Below, piece after piece: positions 1 through 5,109 of a DNA stretch of 5,109 bases. The stretch is from Sphingomonas sp. GTDB taxonomy: Bacteria; Pseudomonadota; Alphaproteobacteria; Sphingomonadales; Sphingomonadaceae. The position numbers and the translations under genes were made by a program. Location: the NCBI GenBank assembly GCA_019747165.1, contig JAIERC010000152.1:1-5109 (forward strand), written 5' to 3'. The notes under the pieces are model-generated. The model had not been told where the DNA came from. It did no database searches and was given only the letters and a program-made list of their open reading frames with translations. Position 1 is the first letter of the stretch; each line of letters begins with the position of its first letter.

Positions 1-130
1 GTTGGTCCCCTGAGTCACACCGTTCGTCGCAATTGGGACAATTGGCACACCGGGTTAATTTGACTTTAGGAGTCTGCGGCCACACTCGTTTCTCCTAGGG
101 AGCGCAAAAGCGGGTTGCGCGTTCATTTTT
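1..130 (+). promoter_or_regulatory. Gene-free leader upstream of the M23 peptidase gene, with two tandem hairpins
   Basis: No coding region is supported here. The sequence shows two adjacent inverted repeats. In the first, TAGGAG at 67-72 pairs with CTCCTA at 92-97, extendable outward to 64/100 if two G-U pairs are allowed. In the second, GCGCAA at 102-107 pairs with TTGCGC at 115-120 around a 7-base loop. A TTTTT run at 126-130 follows, immediately before the GTG at 131. Short direct repeats lie further left. A possible -35 box TTGGCA (42-47) has only a poor -10 (TTTAGG, 65-70) at 17-base spacing, and TTGACT at 60-65 has no acceptable -10, so I do not assign a promoter. The region probably carries the end of an upstream transcript and/or the promoter and leader of the peptidase gene. 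Confidence 0.4.
102..130 (+). terminator. Possible intrinsic terminator or leader attenuator hairpin
   Basis: A perfect 6-base-pair stem (GCGCAA with TTGCGC, 7-base loop) is followed after four bases by ATTTTT. This resembles a short Rho-independent terminator, but the stem is short and the T run is offset from it. It abuts the GTG at 131. It could end transcription from a gene left of the window, act as an attenuator in the peptidase leader, or be chance. The sequence alone does not separate these. Confidence 0.3.
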
Positions 131-1633
131 GTGGGGGCGGCTGTGTTCGTACGCAGCGATCATGGCTTGGACGAAGGGGGCGGTGCAGCCGCGCTATCCT
201 TTGGACGCAGCCTGGCGCCCGTTAGCCCCGCCACCCGTTTCGAAACATTGCGGGCCCGCATCGCCGATATTGAATGGGCACCCGATCTTGGCGCGCAGAT
301 TGGCTCTGCTACCTGGTGGCGGGGTGCCTTAACCTGTACCGCGCTGATCACGGCGACGTGCTGGCTCTCGCCGGGATTCAACAATCCGCTAATTGGGGCA
401 ACGCCGCCGCCGCTTAAAGGATCGGCCTGGGAAGAAGCCCGGGCGCAGGCCATTGCCCCCCTCGGTTGGGGTGCCACTTCGGGTCGGCGCATCGCTGCCA
501 ATGATCTTGTCGCGCCCCTTGCCGAAACGCCCGAGCGGCCATTGATCGAGTTGGCAGCGACGCTGGGTAGCGGCGATAGTTTATCGCGCGTGCTGTCACG
601 CGCGGGGGTCGCACGCGACGAGGCGAACAGCGTTGCCGACATGGTCTCTCGCGCCGTTACGCTATCGACGATCAAGCCGGGTACCCAGCTTGAAATTACG
701 CTGGGTCGGCGTCCGAGCCGCGATGTCCCACGACCGCTCGACAACCTGAAATTCCGCGCGCGATTTGATCTGAACGTTGCCGTGGCGCGCACCGGGGGCC
801 AGCTGGTGATGACCCCGCAACCGATCGCCATCGACAATACGCCGCTCAGAATTCGTGGGCTGGTCGGGCAAAGTCTCTATCGCTCAGCGCGCGCCGCTGG
901 TGCCCCTGCCAAAGCCGTTGAAGCCTATATTCGCGCGTTGGCGAGCCGCATTTCGATTGGTCGTGATGTCCAGGCAGACAATATCTTCGATATCGTCGTT
1001 CGCCAGGCACGCGCGGCAACGGGTGAGGTCCAATTGGGCGAGCTTCTCTATGCCGGGCTCGATCGCGACGGCAAGAAGATCCAGCTGCTGCGCTGGGGCG
1101 GCGATGCCGATAGCAGCAAGGGTGGCCAGTGGTTCGAAGCCACCGGCGTTGGCGAGCGTCGCGGCGTCATGTCGATGCCCGTCGCAGGACATCTCACCTC
1201 TAGCTATGGGATGCGTTTCCACCCGATCATGCGGATGATGCGCATGCATAAGGGCATGGATTTTGGCGCCCCCTATGGTGCGCCGATCCGCGCCGCCATG
1301 GACGGCATTGTCACCCTGGCTGGGCGGACCAGCGGCTATGGCAATTTCGTCAAGCTGACGCATGGCGGTGGCCTGGCCACCGGCTATGGCCATATGAGCC
1401 GAATTGCGGTTCGTTCGGGTACCCGGGTCGCGCAGGGCCAGATCATTGGCTATGTCGGCTCGACCGGCATGTCGACCGGCCCGCATCTCCATTATGAAGT
1501 GTGGCGCAACGGCGTGTCGATTAATCCGCGCAATCTGTCCTTCACCCAGGTCGCCCAGCTATCGGGCAATGCGCTGCGGGCGTTCAAGGCGAAACTGGCG
1601 ACCTTGCTGTCGGTTAAGCCCGCCGGCCAATAG
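131..1633 (+). CDS. Membrane-anchored M23 family zinc metallopeptidase (peptidoglycan hydrolase)
   Basis: This is a predicted endopeptidase that cuts peptide cross-links of peptidoglycan in the periplasm, of the LytM/lysostaphin type. Of 500 residues, about 1-65 look cytoplasmic and 66-81 form one modest hydrophobic segment, an uncleaved anchor. Residues about 138-200 resemble the LysM-like/OapA-type module that precedes the catalytic domain in many Gram-negative M23 enzymes (GDSLSRVLSRAGV, then IKPGTQLEI). The M23 domain spans about 348-467. It has HxxxD at H373/D377, H421 in GYGHMS, and HxH at H452/H454 in TGPHLHYE. By the LytM model H373, D377 and H454 bind zinc and H421 and H452 are catalytic; all are present, so it should be active and not a LytM-type activator. 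The start is uncertain. No Shine-Dalgarno precedes GTG 131. The in-frame GTG at 143 lies behind GGGGGCGG and would give an N-terminus beginning MFVRSDHG, which may be the real one. It stands alone on this strand and converges on the HerA-like gene. Confidence 0.93.
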   Translation: MGAAVFVRSDHGLDEGGGAAALSFGRSLAPVSPATRFETLRARIADIEWAPDLGAQIGSATWWRGALTCTALITATCWLSPGFNNPLIGATPPPLKGSAWEEARAQAIAPLGWGATSGRRIAANDLVAPLAETPERPLIELAATLGSGDSLSRVLSRAGVARDEANSVADMVSRAVTLSTIKPGTQLEITLGRRPSRDVPRPLDNLKFRARFDLNVAVARTGGQLVMTPQPIAIDNTPLRIRGLVGQSLYRSARAAGAPAKAVEAYIRALASRISIGRDVQADNIFDIVVRQARAATGEVQLGELLYAGLDRDGKKIQLLRWGGDADSSKGGQWFEATGVGERRGVMSMPVAGHLTSSYGMRFHPIMRMMRMHKGMDFGAPYGAPIRAAMDGIVTLAGRTSGYGNFVKLTHGGGLATGYGHMSRIAVRSGTRVAQGQIIGYVGSTGMSTGPHLHYEVWRNGVSINPRNLSFTQVAQLSGNALRAFKAKLATLLSVKPAGQ

Positions 1634-1686
1634 GCCGCACTAACGCGACGGACCGGCCCCATTTACAGGCGCGATCACATCACCAA

Positions 1687-3360
1687 TTAGTGCCCTTGCG
1701 ATCGCCAGCGTTTGATCGTGCGAGCGATAATCTGATCCTCCTGACCAACTTCACGCCACAAGCGCGAGAATAGCGGGTCATCGGATGCCGGCCGTCTTTC
1801 CTCTTCAAGTGAATCAAAAGCGACGCGAATCGGCACCGCCACACCCTCCCCGCAAACGATACCTTCGCGGTTACGCAGCGCCGGGATGACATCAAGAAAA
1901 CCACGCGCGCCTTCCGGCATCGCGGCCCGGACAAAGGCCTGATCGCGATCATTGTTGAGCCGCATTGCGATAATCGTGCCGCATTGGGACAACACGCCTT
2001 CGGCAAGATCGGACGGCCGCTGGGTGATCAGCCCCAAGGAGACGCCATATTTGCGGCCCTCCTTCGCAATCCGGCTGAGGATCCGCCCGACCGAAGACAT
2101 GGATTCATTTGCCGGAATGTAGCGGTGCGCCTCTTCGCAGACGAGCAGGATCGGCCGTTGCGGTTCGTTGCGGGACCAAATGGCGAAATCGAACACCATC
2201 CGCGCCAGCACCGCCACCACCACCGATGTGATTTCAGACGGCACGCCCGATACATCGATAATCGAAATCGGCTTGCCATCACCGGGCAAGCGAAACACCC
2301 GTTGGATAAAGCCCGCCATCGTATCGGCGACCAGCATGCCCGAAAACATAAAGCCAAAGCGGGGGTCCGCCTTGACCTCGTCAATCTTGGTCTTCAGCCG
2401 CAAATAAGGCGCGGTATCCCCAGCGCGATCCATTTTGCCCATTTCCAGGCTGATCAAATTGGTCAGATCGCTGAGCAGATAGGGGATCGGTGCATCGACC
2501 GTCAGTTTCGAAATTTCCTGGCCCAACCGCCCTTTGGCGCGGGCCATCAACAGGCATTTGGCGAGGATATCGGCGTCTACCTGACGTTCGGACCCGTGGC
2601 TGGTGACGAACACTTCGCAATGTTCTTCAAAATTCATCAACCAATAGGGCATTTGCAAGTTCGACACGTCATAGGTCGCGCCATTGCCCTTGAACGCCGC
2701 AGTATATTCGCCGTGCGGATCGACCATCACGATATGGCCCTGCGGCGCCAGATCGCAGATACGGTGGAGAATCAGCGCCGTCGCCGTGGATTTGCCGGTG
2801 CCGGTCGATCCAAGCAGCGCGAAGTGTTTGCCGAGCAGCGCATCGACATAGAGCGCCGCGCGAATGTCGCGCGTCGGGTAAACCGTGCCAATGTCGATAT
2901 TGGCGCGATCATCGGCGGCATAGATTTGCTTCAAATCGGCAGTCGATACCGGATAAACGGGGCAGCCGGGCATCGGGTAACGGGTAACGCCGCGGCGGAA
3001 TTTATAGAGCTTGCCGGTCAGCCGTTCCTCATCGCCTTCGCCGAGAAAATCAATCGCGGCGGCGATCTGACCGCTGCGGCCATCGGCAAGTTTCAGCGAC
3101 CGGATATTGGCAATCAACCAGGTGCTGCCAACGCGCATCTTGACCTGGCTACCAACCTGACCGGCCGCGACGATCACCGGATCAGCACTATTGCTGAGGC
3201 CGTCGATCGCGAGGGCATCAAGCAAAATCTGGCTGCTCGACCCATGGATTTCGAACACAACGCCAATGTCGGCGCCCTGCGCGTCAATGGGGTGACGGGT
3301 CGTGGGCGCATCCGCGCGATGATCCGAATCAAAGACGCGACCCTGGGCGCTGTCCATCAT
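1687..3360 (-). CDS. HerA-like / DUF87 P-loop ATPase (putative DNA translocase or helicase)
   Basis: This protein belongs to the HerA-FtsK group of ring-forming ATPases, which in characterised members pump or unwind DNA. Numbered from the chosen start (557 residues), about 30-145 look like a HAS-type beta-barrel. The RecA-like core carries Walker A GSTGTGKST at 184-192 (2785-2811), the HerA-typical VDPHGEY at 213-219, and Walker B ILLVCEEAH at 404-412. There the usual Asp-Glu is Glu-Glu, with catalytic Glu at 410. A sensor-like LGLITQRPSDL lies at 442-452. The reading frame is full length and unbroken. The ATG at 3360 is preferred because GGGGGAG lies 8 bases upstream; an in-frame ATG at 3402 would add 14 residues but has no ribosome binding site. 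Transcription follows the Alph_Pro_TM gene by 92 bases, so shared transcription is possible but not proven. No NurA-like nuclease is visible. Membership of the ATPase family is secure; DNA as substrate and the cellular role are inference. Confidence 0.93.
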   Translation of the reverse strand: MMDSAQGRVFDSDHRADAPTTRHPIDAQGADIGVVFEIHGSSSQILLDALAIDGLSNSADPVIVAAGQVGSQVKMRVGSTWLIANIRSLKLADGRSGQIAAAIDFLGEGDEERLTGKLYKFRRGVTRYPMPGCPVYPVSTADLKQIYAADDRANIDIGTVYPTRDIRAALYVDALLGKHFALLGSTGTGKSTATALILHRICDLAPQGHIVMVDPHGEYTAAFKGNGATYDVSNLQMPYWLMNFEEHCEVFVTSHGSERQVDADILAKCLLMARAKGRLGQEISKLTVDAPIPYLLSDLTNLISLEMGKMDRAGDTAPYLRLKTKIDEVKADPRFGFMFSGMLVADTMAGFIQRVFRLPGDGKPISIIDVSGVPSEITSVVVAVLARMVFDFAIWSRNEPQRPILLVCEEAHRYIPANESMSSVGRILSRIAKEGRKYGVSLGLITQRPSDLAEGVLSQCGTIIAMRLNNDRDQAFVRAAMPEGARGFLDVIPALRNREGIVCGEGVAVPIRVAFDSLEEERRPASDDPLFSRLWREVGQEDQIIARTIKRWRSQGH

Positions 3361-3368
3361 TTCCGTCG

Positions 3369-3375
3369 CTCCCCC
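3369..3375 (-). promoter_or_regulatory. Ribosome binding site deciding the HerA-like gene start
   Basis: On the minus strand GGGGGAG is followed by 8 bases and then two consecutive ATG codons (3360-3358 and 3357-3355). This is a strong Shine-Dalgarno at good spacing. The upstream in-frame ATG at 3402 is preceded by TTTACGCCTGCC, with no such motif, so the shorter protein is favoured. Either of the paired ATG codons could be used. Confidence 0.7.
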
Positions 3376-3452
3376 GGCCACTCTCGACAGCCCATTTTGC
3401 ATGGCAGGCGTAAAGATAGCGTTGCCATATCCCGGTGCGGAGTGGCGGCAGC

Positions 3453-4208
3453 CTAGAAGCGGCGAGCGATCCAGCCGGCCCCCCAGCCGAACAAGACCGA
3501 CAACGCCACGGCGGTAAGCCCATAAAAAAACGAATCGCGATCCGCCGCGCGCGCGACAAAGCGTTCAAACCCCGATTTGCGAATATCGATATCCCGCACC
3601 GCTGCCGCCAACACCCGGCCATCGCGAATCAAAAAGGTTTCTGCGGTAAACCGACCCACCGGTACCCGCGCCGGGATACGCACCCGAGCGCGGTACAGCA
3701 CACCATCGGTGATTTCGACCGCGCGCGGCGCTTCATAATAGAGCGAAGTTCGACGTTTCAGCTCGACCAACCCCTTGGCGAAACGACTTTGGTCGGCGAT
3801 CGGCGTATTGCTGGCAGGCGACAGCTGAAGACTGTCGAGTCCCAATTCATAGATCGCGCGGGTGCGGCCATCGACGAGCTGATCAATCGGTTTTGACGAG
3901 GCAATCGCGTAGAAGGATGGCGCCGACAGATAGCGCATCCGCGCAGCATTCACCCAAATACCGGCAATTTTCTGCTTTTCGCGCACCAGAATTGGCTGGG
4001 CCGGGCCTTTCACGACCACGACAATTTCGGCATCGCGCTCGCTCGGCACCCGCCCGCCGGGATAGAGGATCGCCCCGAACAGCAGCAATTCGGCACCGGT
4101 GAAGCTATAGGCAATCTCGATATCGCGCTGCGACACATCGGGCACCAGCACGGGCTTGGCCTGGCCCATCAGCAACGGTGCGGCCAGCAACAGCCATCGC
4201 CGCTTCAT
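3453..4208 (-). CDS. TIGR02186 / Alph_Pro_TM family periplasmic-domain membrane protein
   Basis: This 251-residue protein matches, from memory of the family, TIGR02186 (PF09608), conserved alphaproteobacterial proteins of unknown function. It has a signal peptide at 1-17 (MKRRW, then hydrophobic, ending MGQA before KPVL). A periplasmic domain spans about 18-225, rich in beta-forming stretches such as IEIAYSFTGAELLLFGAI and AEIVVVVKGP. A C-terminal membrane segment at about 227-247 (FFYGLTAVALSVLFGWGAGW) ends in the short basic tail IARRF. The expected topology is one anchored protein with its bulk in the periplasm and its C-terminus in the cytoplasm. Its ATG shares the sequence ATGA with the stop of the upstream TauE/SafE permease, a 4-base overlap, and no Shine-Dalgarno precedes it, so translation is probably coupled to the permease. 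That pairing suggests an accessory role for the transporter, which is inference. No catalytic or metal-binding motif stands out. Confidence 0.88.
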   Translation of the reverse strand: MKRRWLLLAAPLLMGQAKPVLVPDVSQRDIEIAYSFTGAELLLFGAILYPGGRVPSERDAEIVVVVKGPAQPILVREKQKIAGIWVNAARMRYLSAPSFYAIASSKPIDQLVDGRTRAIYELGLDSLQLSPASNTPIADQSRFAKGLVELKRRTSLYYEAPRAVEITDGVLYRARVRIPARVPVGRFTAETFLIRDGRVLAAAVRDIDIRKSGFERFVARAADRDSFFYGLTAVALSVLFGWGAGWIARRF

Positions 4209-5109
4209 GACAATTCGACCGAATAGAGCTCATCGGGGCGGAACCCCAGGCCAATCGCCACCCGAAACGCCACCAGCAGCACGATCACGGCCAGCGCAAG
4301 CCGCAGATATTCGGGCTTTACCCGGCTCGCCAGCCGCGCACCGATCTGGGCCCCAACCACCGAGCCGAGGAGCAGCAGGGCGGCAAGCACGATATCGACC
4401 GCCTTGGTGGTCGTCGCATGCACCATGGTGGCGATGGCCGTGACGAACAGCGTCTGGAAAAGCGAGGTGCCGACCACAACCTGAGTGGTCATGCCAAGCA
4501 GATACAGCATTGCCGGCACGAGGATAAACCCACCACCGATACCGAGCAAAATCGTCAAAATACCGACGAAAAAGCCCAGCAGCAGCGGCGCAAGCGGCGA
4601 AATATAGAGACCAGAGCGATAAAAGCGCGTTCGAAGCGGCAAAGCCGCGACCAGTGGATGATGGCGGCGCTTGCGCGCGCGCACGGGAATCCCCGTCTTG
4701 ATCGATTTGATGCTTTGGAGCGATTCGCGCGCCATCATCGAGCCGATCGACCCGAGCAGCAGCACATAGATGATCGCGATCACGGTATCGATCTGGCCGC
4801 TGGCCTGGAGCAGCTGGAATATCCACGCCCCGGCGAACGAGCCCAGAATACCACCGCTCACCAACACGCCGCCCATCTTCACATCGACGCCGTTGCGCCG
4901 GAAATGGGCAAAAACCCCCGATACGCTGGCCCCGGTCACCTGGCTGGCGGCCGAAGCAGCGGCGACCGTGGGCGAAATGCCGTAAACAATCAGCAGCGGC
5001 GTCGTCAGAAACCCGCCGCCCACCCCAAACATACCCGACAATAAGCCAACGCCCCCGCCAAGCAGGATGATGACGAACGCGTTCACGCTCAAATTGGCGA
5101 TGGGCAGAT
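4205..5109 (-). CDS. TauE/SafE (TSUP) family permease, partial at its 5' end (start beyond the right edge)
   Basis: This is an inner-membrane transporter of the TSUP family (PF01925), whose studied members export sulfite or sulfoacetate or move other organic anions; the substrate here is unknown. About eight hydrophobic segments are visible. The two family half-repeats are clear: GLLSGMFGVGGGFLTTPLL early and GILTILLGIGGGFILVPA after a basic loop (RARKRRHH) that is probably cytoplasmic. Other family-like segments are SAASQVTGASVSGV, VVVGTSLFQTLFVTA and GAQIGARLASRVKPEYLR. The first in-frame start-type codon in the window is a TTG at 5092-5090, but the frame stays open to the edge and reads LPIAN before LSVNAF. 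Related proteins, as I remember them, begin with a few residues followed by YLPIA, so the true start is probably a few codons outside. The stop overlaps the ATG of the Alph_Pro_TM gene by 4 bases. Family assignment is firm, substrate is not. Confidence 0.93.
   Translation of the reverse strand, partial: LPIANLSVNAFVIILLGGGVGLLSGMFGVGGGFLTTPLLIVYGISPTVAAASAASQVTGASVSGVFAHFRRNGVDVKMGGVLVSGGILGSFAGAWIFQLLQASGQIDTVIAIIYVLLLGSIGSMMARESLQSIKSIKTGIPVRARKRRHHPLVAALPLRTRFYRSGLYISPLAPLLLGFFVGILTILLGIGGGFILVPAMLYLLGMTTQVVVGTSLFQTLFVTAIATMVHATTTKAVDIVLAALLLLGSVVGAQIGARLASRVKPEYLRLALAVIVLLVAFRVAIGLGFRPDELYSVELS

Noticed and set aside
43..58. Sigma-54-like TGGCAC element
   Set aside because: The GC of the -12 element is absent at the required spacing (the sequence there is TTAA).
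160..837. Minus-strand open frame opposite the M23 gene, and a second at 884-1492
   Set aside because: Both are antisense to the M23 coding region, which has strong domain evidence. Their products show arginine-, alanine- and serine-rich shadow composition and no motif.
1624..1658. GC-rich hairpins at the convergent spacer (CGGCC 1624-1628 with GGCCG 1633-1637, or the latter with CGGCC 1654-1658)
   Set aside because: The stems are only 5 base pairs, mutually exclusive, and no T tract follows on either strand. A terminator is expected between convergent genes, but this is not convincing.
3403..3452. Promoter or hairpin between the Alph_Pro_TM and HerA-like genes (TATCTT on the minus strand; GGCA with TGCC arms)
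   Set aside because: No -35 box lies at suitable spacing from TATCTT, and the stem is four base pairs with an internal mismatch. Nothing here can be supported.
1984..3456. Long plus-strand open frame (490 codons) opposite the HerA-like gene
   Set aside because: It lies antisense to a gene with clear P-loop motifs. Its translation is rich in His, Arg, Gln and Gly with no recognisable domain. Such frames are common opposite genes in GC-rich genomes.
1687..4208. A HerA-based antiviral defence island
   Set aside because: No nuclease, SIR2, DUF4297 or other effector is next to the HerA-like gene, and there are no mobile-element signs or change in base composition evident by eye.
4418..5044. Plus-strand open frame opposite the TauE/SafE permease
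   Set aside because: The translation is a hydrophilic His/Arg/Gln-rich mirror of a membrane protein, with no family signature and no ribosome binding site worth noting.

Overview
This 5.1 kb window is GC-rich and densely coded. It looks like an ordinary chromosomal segment of an alphaproteobacterium, most likely a sphingomonad (Sphingomonadales). The main support is an Alph_Pro_TM (TIGR02186 / PF09608) protein, a family known mainly from alphaproteobacteria, directly coupled to a TauE/SafE permease. The style of the M23 peptidase and HerA-like proteins fits too. The taxonomic call is inference from remembered family distribution, not from a search. I see no tRNA, rRNA, insertion sequence, CRISPR array or integration signature.

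Layout from left to right. Bases 1-130 hold no gene. They contain short repeats and two back-to-back inverted repeats, the second followed by a run of five T, right before a plus-strand gene for a membrane-anchored M23 zinc metallopeptidase (131-1633), a predicted cell-wall hydrolase with all catalytic residues intact. It converges on a three-gene minus-strand cluster across a 53-base spacer with no convincing terminator. In transcription order (right to left) the cluster is: a TauE/SafE (TSUP) permease whose true start lies beyond the right edge; a secreted, C-terminally anchored Alph_Pro_TM protein whose ATG overlaps the permease stop by 4 bases; and, after a gap of about 90 bases, a HerA/DUF87-type ATPase.

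How they work together. The permease and the Alph_Pro_TM protein are almost certainly co-translated and may form one envelope module: a multi-pass anion or sulfur-compound exporter plus a single-pass protein with a large periplasmic domain. This is inferred from coupling and topology. The HerA-like ATPase has no NurA nuclease or defence-type partner in the window, so a link to DNA-end processing or defence is not shown. It may ride on the same transcript, but it has its own strong ribosome binding site. The M23 enzyme is a separate unit on the other strand.

I did not find a convincing new system. The best leads are the coupled TSUP/Alph_Pro_TM pair of unknown function, the stand-alone HerA-like ATPase, and the hairpin-rich leader of the M23 gene.
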